Part shown: positions 24,374 through 33,520 of the stretch, one piece after another
How positions within the stretch are numbered: the stretch's first letter is position 1
Layout: each line of letters opens with the position of its first letter
NCBI GenBank assembly: GCA_902767135.1
Contig: CACXGE010000092.1
Span: forward strand, 1 to 35,152
Length of the DNA: 35,152 nucleotides
DNA from: an uncultured Lachnospiraceae bacterium
GTDB lineage: Bacteria; Bacillota; Clostridia; Lachnospirales; Lachnospiraceae
Direction of reading: 5' to 3'
The notes under the pieces: generated by a model
What the model saw: only the letters and a program-made list of their open reading frames with translations
What the model was told of the DNA's origin: nothing
The model's database searches: none
Translations under genes and position numbers: made by a program

Positions 24374-25090
24374 ATGGAAAGGAACAGATTAAGAGCAAAA
24401 GAAGATATTTTGCAGCAGACAGAAGAGCTGATTCAGGCAATTTCTGATGCAGACATACAGCGCTGCAATCAGGCGAGAAAAAAAATTTTGGAAAATGCGG
24501 ATATTATATTCGCAAAGGAAGAGGATAAACTAAATGCGTATAAAATCGTAGCCGCCTCCTATAGAGGGGCTTATAACCAGGCAGAAGCGTTGCCAGTGGT
24601 AAAAAAGATAGTCCGAATTGTCAGAAAAATATATCCCAAAAATTCACCGGAGCAGATAGAGGCCTATGATATGCTGGCGTATACATATTTTGCAGCGGGA
24701 AAGTGTGAAAATGCATTAAAAATGGTAGAACAGTTACAGGAATTTTATAGCAGAAAGTATGGAGTTGGAGACAAAAAAACCTTGCGTATGCTTGCACTGC
24801 AGGGAAATGTGAACTGGAACATGGGAGAATTTAAGGAAGGTGCTAGTCAGATTGACAAGGCATATACCGTGGCAAGGGAAAACTATGGAGAAAGGGATAT
24901 GGATACCTTGAATTACAAAAGAGAACTGGCCATGTGTAAGTTGTATTTTGGAAAAATAAAGGAAGCATATGAAGAAATGAATTTAATTTATGAGCGTGCT
25001 TTAGAGGAGTATGGTGAAAACCACACGCTGACCCTGAAAGCATCCCAAAATCTTTTGACCATAGGAAAAGAATTGGAATCATCATTTTAA
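24374..25090 (+). CDS. Tetratricopeptide-repeat protein
   Basis: 238 residues, soluble, no signal peptide. Helical repeats of about 42 residues are visible from about 45 on, with TPR-type pairs such as AYDMLAYTYFAAGKCENALKMVEQL, RMLALQGNVNWNMGEFKEGASQIDKAY and YKRELAMCKLYFGKIKEAYEEMNLIYERAL and the connector REYGERD/EEYGENHTLTL, as in the kinesin-light-chain type. It is likely a binding scaffold; partner unknown. Starts 4 bp after holA with AGAGGA 7 bp upstream, so co-transcribed with it. Confidence 0.8.
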   Translation: MERNRLRAKEDILQQTEELIQAISDADIQRCNQARKKILENADIIFAKEEDKLNAYKIVAASYRGAYNQAEALPVVKKIVRIVRKIYPKNSPEQIEAYDMLAYTYFAAGKCENALKMVEQLQEFYSRKYGVGDKKTLRMLALQGNVNWNMGEFKEGASQIDKAYTVARENYGERDMDTLNYKRELAMCKLYFGKIKEAYEEMNLIYERALEEYGENHTLTLKASQNLLTIGKELESSF

Positions 25091-25104
25091 GGAGGCAAAG
25101 GAAA

Positions 25105-26124
25105 ATGAAGATATTATCAGTAGTGGTGCCCTGCTACAACTCCCAGGAGTATATGAGAAAAGCAATGGATTCTTTGTTAGTAGGTGGAGATGAGGTGGAA
25201 ATTATTATCGTGAATGATGGCTCCACAGATAACACTTTGAACATAGCAAAGGAGTATGAAAAAAAGCATCCTAACATTGTAAAGGTGGTTGACCAGAAAA
25301 ACGGAGGACATGGTGCCGCTGTCAATGCAGGTTTAGAGAATGCAACAGGTCTTTTTTTCAAAGTGGTAGACAGTGATGACTGTGTATCAGAACAGGCATA
25401 TCACAAAATAGTAAATGTGTTGGAGGAAATCATACGGAAAGGTGACCGGCTGGATATGCTGGTAAGCAATTTTGTCTATGATAAACAGGGGGCAAAGCGT
25501 AAGAAGGTTATGCGCTATACCAGTGCTTTGCCGGAAAATCGTATTTTTACCTGGAACGAGGTAAAACATTTTCATAAAGGCCAGTATATTCTCATGCACT
25601 CCGTCATTTATCGTACTCAGATTTTGAGGGATTGTGAATTAAAACTTCCAGAACATACATTTTATGTGGATAACATTTTTGTGTTCCAGCCCCTGCCTTA
25701 CGTGAAGTATATGTATTATCTTAATGTAAATTTTTATCGTTATTACATTGGAAGGGAAGACCAGTCAGTCAATGAGGATGTGATGATTCGTAGAATTGAT
25801 CAACAGATTAAGGTGAATAAGATTATGATTGATTATATGGATTTGTCAAAACTGCGAGGAAATAGAAAACTTTGCCGCTATATGATTAGTTATTTAGACA
25901 TCATAATGACAGTTTCTTCCATTATGTTGATAAAATCGGGTACAGATGAGAACTATGAAAAGAAAGTAGAATTGTGGCACTATCTTCACAAACATGACAA
26001 AGCATTGTACTGGAAAATCAGGTGTGGAATCTTGGGAAGATATATGAATCTGCCAGGGAAGGGTGGAAGACAAGTGTCGGTTGCCGGATATAAGATTATG
26101 CAGAAATTTTTTGGATTTAATTAA
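25105..26124 (+). CDS. Family 2 glycosyltransferase
   Basis: 339 residues. GT-A fold motifs: VVVPCYNSQEYM at the N-terminus, IIVNDGSTDNT, NGGHGAAVNAGLENA, and the metal-binding DSDD (KVVDSDDCVS) near residue 92. No transmembrane segments are evident. The acceptor is unknown; likely roles are teichoic acid, capsule or glycolipid synthesis. AAGGAGG precedes the ATG and the TPR gene ends 14 bp upstream. Ends at a terminator shared with the convergent PAP2 gene. Confidence 0.9.
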   Translation: MKILSVVVPCYNSQEYMRKAMDSLLVGGDEVEIIIVNDGSTDNTLNIAKEYEKKHPNIVKVVDQKNGGHGAAVNAGLENATGLFFKVVDSDDCVSEQAYHKIVNVLEEIIRKGDRLDMLVSNFVYDKQGAKRKKVMRYTSALPENRIFTWNEVKHFHKGQYILMHSVIYRTQILRDCELKLPEHTFYVDNIFVFQPLPYVKYMYYLNVNFYRYYIGREDQSVNEDVMIRRIDQQIKVNKIMIDYMDLSKLRGNRKLCRYMISYLDIIMTVSSIMLIKSGTDENYEKKVELWHYLHKHDKALYWKIRCGILGRYMNLPGKGGRQVSVAGYKIMQKFFGFN

Positions 26125-26133
26125 AAAAATAAA

Positions 26134-26161
26134 AAAAAAAGTGCCAACAGGTACTTTTTTT
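26134..26161. terminator. Bidirectional terminator between the glycosyltransferase and PAP2 genes
   Basis: Arms AAAAAAAGTGCC and GGTACTTTTTTT around AACA, with one G-T pair. It overlaps the stop codon of the convergent PAP2-like gene. Confidence 0.8.
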
Positions 26162-26855
26162 AATTCTGGTTTGGATGACGATAATCCACTTGTTCTTCCT
26201 GTTCTTCAGAAACCTGAGATGAGGTAGCAAATAGTTCGTTTTTGTAAACTAGTGGATACATAACACAGCACAGTATAATCGCAGTGATGACATCAAACAT
26301 GGAGTGCTGTTTTAAAAATACGGTGGACATACAGATGGACAGCATTAGCACAAAGGATACGGCTTGTATTCCCTTGTGTTTTTTTAACGTCTTTGAATGC
26401 CTGACTGCCATGTGTGTTCCAATGGAATTGTAAACATGGATACTAGGGAAAAGATTCGTAGCTGTATCTGTCTCGTACAGGGCTTTTACCCACTGGGTAA
26501 AAATAGAATTGTCCGTGTATATTACTGGTCTTAAATGGTGGCCATTAGGATAAATTGTTGACACAATTAAAAATATCGTCATTCCCGTAAAAAGGAAAGT
26601 GCAGTTTCTTTTAAACTCTGGTACACTTACAAAAAATTCATAAATCACCACCGCTGCAACATACAAAAACCACAAAAAATATGGGATGACAAATACGGAA
26701 AGAAATGGTATTTTATCATCAATATCCATATGAACAACATGATAATCCGTTACATTTTTTTCCAGGTATATAAACCAGGGAAGATACAGTAGTGCATAAG
26801 AAAACCATATTGCGTGACTGTACTTTTTGCAGAGGTTTTGGAATGATCCTTTCAT
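26160..26855 (-). CDS. PAP2-superfamily membrane phosphatase-like protein
   Basis: 231 residues with about six membrane segments. PAP2 motifs are present in the order expected: HHLRPVIY (motif 1-like, lacking a clear leading Lys), PSIHVYNS (the PSxH motif 2) and KQHSMFDVI (HSxxD motif 3). Such proteins act on undecaprenyl pyrophosphate, phosphatidate or ceramide phosphates; this form resembles the PAP2 proteins sometimes called inositol phosphorylceramide synthase-like. A tail rich in Glu/Gln ends it. AAGGAGG lies 7 bp upstream of ATG. Confidence 0.78.
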   Translation of the reverse strand: MKGSFQNLCKKYSHAIWFSYALLYLPWFIYLEKNVTDYHVVHMDIDDKIPFLSVFVIPYFLWFLYVAAVVIYEFFVSVPEFKRNCTFLFTGMTIFLIVSTIYPNGHHLRPVIYTDNSIFTQWVKALYETDTATNLFPSIHVYNSIGTHMAVRHSKTLKKHKGIQAVSFVLMLSICMSTVFLKQHSMFDVITAIILCCVMYPLVYKNELFATSSQVSEEQEEQVDYRHPNQN

Positions 26856-26895
26856 AAAAGTTCCTCCTTGTATAAATCTAAATTGACTTTCATTA

Positions 26896-26929
26896 GGGTT
26901 TGACTTTATATCTATCCTTTCTCAAACCC
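26896..26929. promoter_or_regulatory. Inverted repeat upstream of the PAP2-like gene
   Basis: GGGTTTGA (26896-26903) and TCAAACCC (26922-26929), a perfect 8-bp inverted repeat with an 18-bp centre, about 40-75 bp upstream of the PAP2 start. TTGACTTT also occurs twice (26883, 26900). It could be an operator; no regulator can be named. Confidence 0.35.
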
Positions 26930-27011
26930 GAAAAGGATTATAGCACAGCATTTTTCAAATAACAATCCCGGGAAATGAGAAATAAGAAAATATTAAGAAA
27001 AAGATAACGAT

Positions 27012-27899
27012 TTATTCATTTCCCTTAGGAGATGGTGCAGGCGCCAGAAAGCCTTCAAAAATAAAGGAATGGAAGTTCTTTTTTGCCTTTTCATATGCCT
27101 TTGGAGAATCAATGGTCCATGCAAAGGCGGAGGCGCGGAACAAATATCGATTCAATAAAAAACTAAGATTTTTGGTATCGTGATAGCAGTAGGCTATAAA
27201 ATCCGGACGCGCCAGTACATTGGTTAATAAATGTTTTACCAAAAAACACAGAAAGTAATTAGTGTCTGCAGCAGTACGAGTCAGATTTCCGGAAAGTTGT
27301 CCACGAACAATATCCGGACGGTGTAGACGGTACCAGAAAAGAGCAAGTGTGTTAAAGGATTCAATACAATATTCTCCCGAATAGTTTTTCAATTCTTGAT
27401 TTACAATGCGGCAGGTTAAAGTAGAGAGAACTGGAAGCTTGATTTCTATTAACAAGGGAACCCGACCATTTACCAGGCGTAGAACTTCAGAAAATAGGGG
27501 GATTTTACAATCGCTGTTTAAGAGGGTCAGCTGACACAACTCACGGTATGTTTTTTCACGCACACTTAAATCAATACCACACATACGGCTTAAGGTATTA
27601 TCATGGAATACCACCAGCTTGTTGTCCTTGGTCAACTGTACATCCAACTCAATTCCATAACCGGCATCCACTGCCTTCTCAAAGGCTTTCAGGGAATTTT
27701 CTGGAGCAGAAGGAGGTAAAAAATGGTTTTTTCCATCTGTTTCACTAGCTGGTATCCTGGTAAATTCATTAGAAAATAACCCCCGGTGGGCATAGTTGAC
27801 CTGGCAGAATCTGCGGGTCTTTTTTCTTTTTGGAATTCTGGGAAGTATTAACATAAAGTACAGTAAAAGTATGGTGAGGGAAATCATAAGATATAACAT
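27012..27899 (-). CDS. Membrane-anchored glycerophosphodiester phosphodiesterase
   Basis: 295 residues from the ATG at 27899, chosen because AAGGAG lies 7 bp before it; a longer frame starts at 27944. One N-terminal membrane helix (LYLMISLTILLLYFMLIL) is followed by the GDPD domain: NYAHRG with the catalytic His, APENSLKAFEKAVDAGYGIELDVQLTKD with the metal-binding Glu and Asp, FHDNTLSRM with the second His, and LLIEIK. It cleaves glycerophosphodiesters to glycerol-3-phosphate and an alcohol; in Gram-positives a target may be lipoteichoic acid or phospholipid debris. Probably in one unit with the PAP2 gene 156 bp downstream. Confidence 0.9.
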   Translation of the reverse strand: MLYLMISLTILLLYFMLILPRIPKRKKTRRFCQVNYAHRGLFSNEFTRIPASETDGKNHFLPPSAPENSLKAFEKAVDAGYGIELDVQLTKDNKLVVFHDNTLSRMCGIDLSVREKTYRELCQLTLLNSDCKIPLFSEVLRLVNGRVPLLIEIKLPVLSTLTCRIVNQELKNYSGEYCIESFNTLALFWYRLHRPDIVRGQLSGNLTRTAADTNYFLCFLVKHLLTNVLARPDFIAYCYHDTKNLSFLLNRYLFRASAFAWTIDSPKAYEKAKKNFHSFIFEGFLAPAPSPKGNE

Positions 27900-28021
27900 A
27901 GTTCGCTCCTTTATCTTAGAATTAGTATGTACATAGAGTATCATAGGAAATTGTTAAATTCAATGAAAGTAAATAAAATTTAAAAAAAATTAAAAATATT
28001 ATAGTATTTTTGTAATAATAA

Positions 28022-28030
28022 TGCTATAAT
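28022..28030 (+). promoter_or_regulatory. Extended -10 promoter of the VanY-type gene
   Basis: TGCTATAAT, a perfect TATAAT with extended TG, in a very AT-rich stretch 49 bp before the ATG. No good -35 is visible 17 bp upstream. Confidence 0.5.
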
Positions 28031-28078
28031 ACCGAACGTACAAATGTAAATACATAAAAGTAATTATGGTGATAAAGA

Positions 28079-29239
28079 ATGAACAATAATAATAATTTAA
28101 GAGAGAGAATGATACAGTTCGGGAAGAAGTATCCGGCAACCAAGTACCTTGTTATCGTTGCACTGGTTATGGTTGTATTTTTAAGGACGTTGCGTAAAAA
28201 AGCAATTGAATTAAAAAACATAAAGTTATGGGATGCTGCTCCTATGATTACATACGAAGTGAGTTTGGATTATGACCATCCCTTTAAGGAATTAGGAATT
28301 GATGTGGATGAGGAATATAATTTTGACGAATCACCTCACCATTTTACAAATATTCGAAACATTGAGAGAAACAGTAATCAGGCAAAGGAACAGTTCCAGA
28401 CAATGAATAAGGTAGCTTTTGTTCCCATGATGCTTACCATTGTGGGAGCAGTGTGTATCATTGCAGTTGCAGGAGATGCAACCTCAGCCCAAGTAGTAAA
28501 TGCCAGTGTGGCGGAGAGAAATCTTTTGGATGACAACAAGACACAGGATGGTAATACTACAGGGGAACAACAGCCGGTTCAGGTGAAAAGGGAGCAGACT
28601 ATAGTGGCAACTACGCCGGAGGTTCCAAGAATTTCCAACAGTGAGCTGCCATGGTATCTGATTCTAATCAATGACGATTATGAAGTACCACAAGATTATG
28701 AGCCAAAGTTAGTGTATGTGGAGGGGAAACAAGTAGATAAGCGAATTGCTGACAGTTTAAAAGATATGCTTGCAGAGGCAAAGAAAGCAGGGATGAGCTG
28801 TAGAATCTGTTCAGCTTATCGCACCCCGGAAAAACAAAAAAGTCTGGTAGACGCAGATGTGAAAAAGTACAAGGCGAAGGGATACAGCGATGAAGAAGCA
28901 CTAAAATTAACTTACCTGGGGGTATCACCGGTAAATCACAGTGAGCATCAAACCGGGCTGACGGTAGATATTATCAGTACATCTCATCAGGTATTGGATG
29001 CTGCACATGCGGATACAAAAGAGGCAAAGTGGTTAAAAGAGCATTGTAAAGAATATGGATTTATTGTAAGATATACGGAAGACAAGGTAAGTATCACTCA
29101 CCGAAAGGCAGAAAGCTGGCATTTTAGATTTGTAGGTGTGAATGCAGCCAGGTATATTATGGATAATAATATCAGTTTGGAAGAGTATGTAGAAAAGTAT
29201 GTCAGTGGTGAGATTGAAAAGGAGGAACACGCATATTAG
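28079..29239 (+). CDS. VanY/DacB-type D-alanyl-D-alanine carboxypeptidase (M15 family)
   Basis: 386 residues. The C-terminal half is an M15B peptidase: zinc ligands H290 and D297 in [13 protein letters not shown]348 in ESWHFRFVG, and catalytic E345. SAYRTPEKQ precedes, as usual. The N-terminal half is unusual: two hydrophobic segments (about 23-38 and 113-134) flank a charged region of about 70 residues, so the protein likely has a cytoplasmic or looped N-domain before the external enzyme. It trims the terminal D-Ala of wall peptides. No vancomycin-resistance genes adjoin it, so a housekeeping wall role is likely. Confidence 0.87.
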   Translation: MNNNNNLRERMIQFGKKYPATKYLVIVALVMVVFLRTLRKKAIELKNIKLWDAAPMITYEVSLDYDHPFKELGIDVDEEYNFDESPHHFTNIRNIERNSNQAKEQFQTMNKVAFVPMMLTIVGAVCIIAVAGDATSAQVVNASVAERNLLDDNKTQDGNTTGEQQPVQVKREQTIVATTPEVPRISNSELPWYLILINDDYEVPQDYEPKLVYVEGKQVDKRIADSLKDMLAEAKKAGMSCRICSAYRTPEKQKSLVDADVKKYKAKGYSDEEALKLTYLGVSPVNHSEHQTGLTVDIISTSHQVLDAAHADTKEAKWLKEHCKEYGFIVRYTEDKVSITHRKAESWHFRFVGVNAARYIMDNNISLEEYVEKYVSGEIEKEEHAY

Positions 29240-29276
29240 CGTTTTCATAAAAAAAAGAAAGTGGAGGTATTATAGT

Positions 29277-30512
29277 ATGTATTCATTAGACGAAGTAAAG
29301 GCAGTAGATTATGAAATTGCAAAAGCAATTGAAGACGAGCAGGCGAGACAGAATAGTCATATCGAGCTGATTGCCTCGGAAAACTGGGTAAGTAAAGCAG
29401 TTATGGCTGCAATGGGAAGCCCACTTACCAACAAGTATGCAGAAGGATATCCAGGAAAGCGCTATTATGGTGGTTGTGATTGTGTTGATGTGGTAGAAAA
29501 TCTTGCCATGGAACGTGCATGTAAATTATTTGGATGTGATTATGCCAATGTACAGCCACATTCCGGGGCTCAGGCAAACTTAGCTGTATTTTTTGCAATG
29601 CTTGAACCAGGGGATACCGTAATGGGAATGAATCTTGACCACGGTGGACATTTAACACATGGAAGTCCTGTGAATATCTCAGGAAAGTATTTTAAGATTG
29701 TTCCTTACGGTGTAAATGACGAAGGATTTATTGATTATGACAAATTAAGAGAGATTGCATTAGAAGCAAAACCTAAGTTGATTGTGGCAGGTGCAAGCGC
29801 ATATGCTAGAACCATTGATTTTAAAAAGTTCAGGGAAGTAGCAGACGAAGTAGGAGCATATCTGATGGTGGATATGGCTCATATAGCAGGTTTGGTGGCA
29901 GCAGGATTGCATCCATCACCAATTCCTTATGCTGATGTGGTGACAACTACCACTCATAAGACACTGCGTGGACCAAGAGGTGGCTTGATTCTTGCAAATA
30001 AAGAAGCAGCAGAGAAATTTAATTTTAACAAAGCGGTATTCCCAGGAATCCAGGGTGGTCCTTTGATGCATGTGATTGCAGGTAAGGCTGTTTGTTTTGA
30101 AGAGGCTCTGCAGCCTTCTTTTAAGGAATATCAGCAGCAGGTTGCAAAGAATGCACAGGCTTTATGCAAGGGATTGCAGTCAAGAGGAATCAAAATTGTT
30201 TCGGACGGAACAGACAATCATCTTATGTTAGTTGATTTGACACCATTTGATTTAACGGGAAAAGAAATTGAAAAGCTTTTAGATTCTGTAAACATTACAT
30301 GTAATAAGAATACCATACCAAATGATCCCAAATCTCCGTTTGTAACCAGTGGAATTCGTCTTGGTTCTCCAGCAGTTACATCAAGAGGATTTAAGGAAGA
30401 AGATATGGATGTTGTGGCTGAGGCCATTGCGTTAATGATTAAAGATGCAAATCATGCAGATAAGGCAAGAGAACTTGTGAAGTCTCTTACAGATAAATAT
30501 CCATTGGTTTAA
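29277..30512 (+). CDS. glyA: Serine hydroxymethyltransferase
   Basis: 411 residues from ATG 29277, which has GGAGG 9 bp upstream; a longer open frame overlaps the VanY gene but lacks homology there. Typical start [27 protein letters not shown], and the PLP lysine K228 in [13 protein letters not shown]. It interconverts serine and glycine with tetrahydrofolate, the main one-carbon source. Followed by a terminator. Confidence 0.96.
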   Translation: MYSLDEVKAVDYEIAKAIEDEQARQNSHIELIASENWVSKAVMAAMGSPLTNKYAEGYPGKRYYGGCDCVDVVENLAMERACKLFGCDYANVQPHSGAQANLAVFFAMLEPGDTVMGMNLDHGGHLTHGSPVNISGKYFKIVPYGVNDEGFIDYDKLREIALEAKPKLIVAGASAYARTIDFKKFREVADEVGAYLMVDMAHIAGLVAAGLHPSPIPYADVVTTTTHKTLRGPRGGLILANKEAAEKFNFNKAVFPGIQGGPLMHVIAGKAVCFEEALQPSFKEYQQQVAKNAQALCKGLQSRGIKIVSDGTDNHLMLVDLTPFDLTGKEIEKLLDSVNITCNKNTIPNDPKSPFVTSGIRLGSPAVTSRGFKEEDMDVVAEAIALMIKDANHADKARELVKSLTDKYPLV

Positions 30513-30609
30513 TCAAAGGACCCGTTGGGTGATTTTAAACAGATACGAAACTTCCATCTCAAAATTGAGACCACTATAAATGTATTCCATGGAAGACAGG
30601 AAAACAAGT

Positions 30610-30636
30610 AAAGGCAGGGAATCCTGCCTTTTGTTT
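30610..30636 (+). terminator. Intrinsic terminator after glyA
   Basis: Arms AAAGGCAGG and CCTGCCTTT with loop GAAT, followed by TGTTT. It lies about 100 bp past the glyA stop. Confidence 0.75.
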
Positions 30637-30988
30637 CGCCTAAAAGTATTATAATGAAAAATAAAAAATCCTAAAAAAGAGGAGTGCCCCAAAACCCTTC
30701 GGTTCTGAGGCAATTATGAAAAAAATTTATCTATGCGTGTAATGAAACACTACTGCAACGCATCTTTAAGTCTTGCTCAGTATAACAATAAGATATGAAC
30801 AAACTATGAATAATGAATGAAAATAGTGTAAATATTACTAAAAAGTATTTTGGTTTATTCTGAAAAATAAACTATTATGCACAAAAAACACTCGCACCTT
30901 TGATATAAAATAAAAAATTTTGACACGGGGATGAAGGTCATATTGGATATTGCTTATCTTGAAGTAGTACAACGTTTCGGGAATAATC
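30637..30988. other. Gene-free AT-rich stretch
   Basis: About 350 bp without a credible ORF on either strand. It includes a small GC-richer patch (about 30681-30715) and long A/T runs. I see no tRNA, riboswitch-like fold or recognisable gene remnant in it. Confidence 0.5.
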
Positions 30989-31020
30989 GGTAACCGTTCA
31001 GCCTATGGCTGAATGGTTAT
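30989..31020 (+). repeat. Isolated terminal hairpin of the MITE family (copy D)
   Basis: GTAACCGTTCAG, loop CCTATGG, CTGAATGGTTAT: the same hairpin as at the right end of the intact copies, with wobble pairs. No left terminal repeat or other internal parts are seen in the 130 bp upstream, and no target duplication is evident, so it is an old or partial copy. Lies 110 bp before the pyrophosphatase gene. Confidence 0.6.
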
Positions 31021-31049
31021 AATATTCGTCTTTAAAACAGTAATTTTGG

Positions 31050-31077
31050 TTGACGAAAAAGAAAAAATATGTAAAAT
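31050..31077 (+). promoter_or_regulatory. Promoter of the pyrophosphatase - flavin reductase operon
   Basis: TTGACG (31050-31055), 16-bp spacer, TAAAAT (31072-31077), 53 bp before the ATG. Confidence 0.55.
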
Positions 31078-31130
31078 TAAAATTATAAAAGATTTAGAAT
31101 AAATTATAAAAAAGAAAAGGAAGGAAAATT

Positions 31131-32777
31131 ATGTCGGAAAATCAGAAAACATATGTTGTAGGACACAAGAATCCGGATACTGATTCTATTTGTTCTGCAA
31201 TTTGTTATGCAGAATTAAAGAAAAGAATTACAGGAGAGAACTATCAGGCAAGACGTGCTGGAAATGTGAATGAAGAAACACAGTATGTGCTTGATTATTT
31301 CAAAGTGGATGCTCCAGAATTCTTAGAGAATGTATACACACAGGTGTCAGACATCCAAATTATGAAGTTAAATGGTGTTGCATCTAATATTTCCATGAAA
31401 AAGGCATACACCTTGATGAAAAGCGAGAGTGTTACCACACTTCCTGTTACAGACTCTAATGGGTTATTAGAAGGAATTATCACCATGGGAGACATTGCAA
31501 AGTCCTACATGGCAGTTTACGACAACAATACCTTGTCAGAGGCTCGTACCCAGTATAGAAATATTATTGATACCATTGATGGAAAAATGTTAGCAGGAAA
31601 TGAGCATGCGTTTTTCATGAATGGTAAAGTAGTGGTTGCATTGGCAACATCGGAAATTTTAGGTTCCCACATTAGAGAGGATGATTTGGTAATCGTAGAA
31701 GACAGTCTTGAGGCAATGGAATGCGCACTGAAGCATCGCGCAAGTTGTATTATCGTTTGCGAGGGCGCTGAGGTTCCGGAAGAGGTGATTGAGAGAGCAG
31801 AAAAGAACAGTTGTGTGATCATCTCTACCTCCCATGATACATTTACAGTTGCCAGATTGGTAAATCAGAGTGTTCCAATCAAACGTTTTATGAAGAAGGA
31901 TGATATTATCTCCTTTAGTTTAGATGAGGCAGTTGCAGAGGTAAAGGCTACCATCAATAAATACAGACATAGAGATTTTCCAATCATCGATGAAAATGGG
32001 AAATATGTTGGTATGATTAACCGTGCCAGCTTATTAAAGGCAGATCATAAAAAAGTAATCTTAGTGGACCACAATGAGTCAGCACAGGCTGTGGATGGAC
32101 TTAAGGATGCAGAGATTATGGAAATACTGGATCACCACAAAATTGGTGATATTGCTACCGATGCGCCGATTTACTTTAGAAATCAGCCAGTAGGCTGTAC
32201 TGCTACCATTGTTTATCAGATGTACAAAGAAAATGAGCAGATGGTAACAAGGGAAATTGCAGGTATGTTGGCATCCGCCATTATTTCAGATACCCTAATG
32301 TTCCGTTCTCCAACCTGTACCCCAGTTGATAAAAGCAGCTGCTTGGAATTGGCTGAAGTTGCAGGAATTAACGTGGAAGAATACGCTATGGCTATGTTCA
32401 AAGCGGGAAGTAATTTATCTGGAAAGACTCCAGAGGAAATTTTCTTCCAGGACTTTAAAAAGTTTAACGCAGGCAACGTAAGCTTTGGAGTAGGTCAGAT
32501 AAGTTCTATGGCAAGCGATGAATTGTTCGAGATTGCAGAACGACTGAAACCATATATGGAACAGGCAAGGGAAGAACAGGGCGTGGACATGATTTTCTTT
32601 ATGTTAACAGATATTTTAGAAGAGTCTACAAACCTTATTTACTCAGGTGAAAATGCATCCGCATTGGTTGAAAAGGCATATCATGTGCCATGTGAAGAGG
32701 GAGAATACTACAAACTTGCCGGAGTAGTATCTAGAAAGAAACAAATCATCCCTTCTTTCATGTCAGTGTTACAGTAA
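31131..32777 (+). CDS. ppaC: Manganese-dependent inorganic pyrophosphatase with CBS and DRTGG regulatory domains
   Basis: 548 residues, the long regulated form (the plain enzyme is about 310). The N-terminal DHH part has H12, D16 and D18 in GHKNPDTDS; then an insert with a CBS motif (IMKLNGVASNISMKKAYTLM...GIITMGDIA), a DRTGG-like domain, and a second CBS motif (FRHRDFPIIDENGKYVGMI-type). The DHH core resumes with LVDHNE and ILDHHKIGD, and the DHHA2 domain ends with SRKKQIIPSF. CBS domains in this class bind AMP, ADP or diadenosine polyphosphates and adjust activity. It hydrolyses PPi to phosphate in the cytoplasm. Confidence 0.94.
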   Translation: MSENQKTYVVGHKNPDTDSICSAICYAELKKRITGENYQARRAGNVNEETQYVLDYFKVDAPEFLENVYTQVSDIQIMKLNGVASNISMKKAYTLMKSESVTTLPVTDSNGLLEGIITMGDIAKSYMAVYDNNTLSEARTQYRNIIDTIDGKMLAGNEHAFFMNGKVVVALATSEILGSHIREDDLVIVEDSLEAMECALKHRASCIIVCEGAEVPEEVIERAEKNSCVIISTSHDTFTVARLVNQSVPIKRFMKKDDIISFSLDEAVAEVKATINKYRHRDFPIIDENGKYVGMINRASLLKADHKKVILVDHNESAQAVDGLKDAEIMEILDHHKIGDIATDAPIYFRNQPVGCTATIVYQMYKENEQMVTREIAGMLASAIISDTLMFRSPTCTPVDKSSCLELAEVAGINVEEYAMAMFKAGSNLSGKTPEEIFFQDFKKFNAGNVSFGVGQISSMASDELFEIAERLKPYMEQAREEQGVDMIFFMLTDILEESTNLIYSGENASALVEKAYHVPCEEGEYYKLAGVVSRKKQIIPSFMSVLQ

Positions 32778-32778
32778 T

Positions 32779-33408
32779 ATGAAGCAGGAATGGAAACCAG
32801 GTAATATGCTATATCCTCTTCCGGCGGTAATGGTAAGCGTATCGGATCGGGAAGGAAGAGGTAATATTATTACCGTAGCCTGGGCAGGGACAATCTGCAC
32901 CAATCCTCCAATGTTGTCCATTTCCGTTCGACCGGAGCGATATTCCTACCATATGCTGGTGGAGACCAAGGAATTTGTGGTAAATCTTACCACAGAACAG
33001 CTGTGTTTTGCCACAGACTATTGTGGAGTTCGTTCAGGACGAGATGTGGACAAGTTTAAGGAGATGAAGCTTACAAAGGAGAAGGCGAGTAAGGTGAAGG
33101 CACCCATGATTAAAGAAAGTCCGGTGAACATTGAATGTCGGGTTCGAAAGATTGAGGAATTGGGAAGTCATCATATGTTTATTGCAGATGTAGTGGCGGT
33201 TCATGCCGATGAAGCTTATCTGGATGAAAAAAATAAATTTGACTTGTCTTTGGCAAAACCGTTGGTCTATTCTCATGGAGAATATTATTCCATGGGTAAG
33301 AGGCTTGGAAAGTTCGGGTATAGTGTGTGCAGGAAAAAAAGTATGTCCCCCAAAATTGCAAAAAGTAATGATAAAAAAACAAAAATAAAAACAAAAAATA
33401 AAAAATAA
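32779..33408 (+). CDS. Flavin reductase-like FMN-binding protein
   Basis: 209 residues. The flavin reductase-like domain spans about 8-170: PLPAVMVSVSDREGRGNIITVAWAGTICTNPPMLSISVRP, then FVVNLTTEQ, GVRSGRDVDKF and SHHMFIADVVAVHAD. Proteins of this type bind FMN and reduce it or pass electrons to partner enzymes. The C-terminus ends in a very Lys-rich tail. ATG follows the pyrophosphatase stop by 1 bp with no clear ribosome binding site, so translation is likely coupled. Confidence 0.85.
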   Translation: MKQEWKPGNMLYPLPAVMVSVSDREGRGNIITVAWAGTICTNPPMLSISVRPERYSYHMLVETKEFVVNLTTEQLCFATDYCGVRSGRDVDKFKEMKLTKEKASKVKAPMIKESPVNIECRVRKIEELGSHHMFIADVVAVHADEAYLDEKNKFDLSLAKPLVYSHGEYYSMGKRLGKFGYSVCRKKSMSPKIAKSNDKKTKIKTKNKK

Positions 33409-33425
33409 AAATATTTGAAAACTAG

Positions 33426-33466
33426 AAAAAGATATGTAAAGTGTATAGACTTTGCATATCTTTTTT
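33426..33466 (+). terminator. Intrinsic terminator after the flavin reductase gene
   Basis: Arms AAAAAGATATGTAAAGT and ACTTTGCATATCTTTTT (one mismatch) followed by T residues. It overlaps the candidate sporulation promoter of spoVAA. Confidence 0.8.
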
Positions 33467-33485
33467 ATTTTGGGAAATCATAACA
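33454..33485 (+). promoter_or_regulatory. Candidate forespore (sigma-G/F) promoter of the spoVA operon
   Basis: GCATAT (33454-33459), 19-bp spacer, CATAACA (33479-33485), close to the sigma-G pattern GYATRA...CATNNTA, though the spacer is 1-2 bp long. It lies 35 bp before the spoVAA start. In Bacillus the spoVA operon is sigma-G-dependent, which supports the reading. Confidence 0.4.
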
Positions 33486-33520
33486 GTGGCAGAACGATGG
33501 GATGGAAGGAAAGGGAATGG

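Noticed and set aside
28079..29239. Vancomycin-resistance cluster around the VanY-like gene
   Set aside because: No vanHAX, vanRS or ligase genes adjoin; neighbours are GDPD and glyA.
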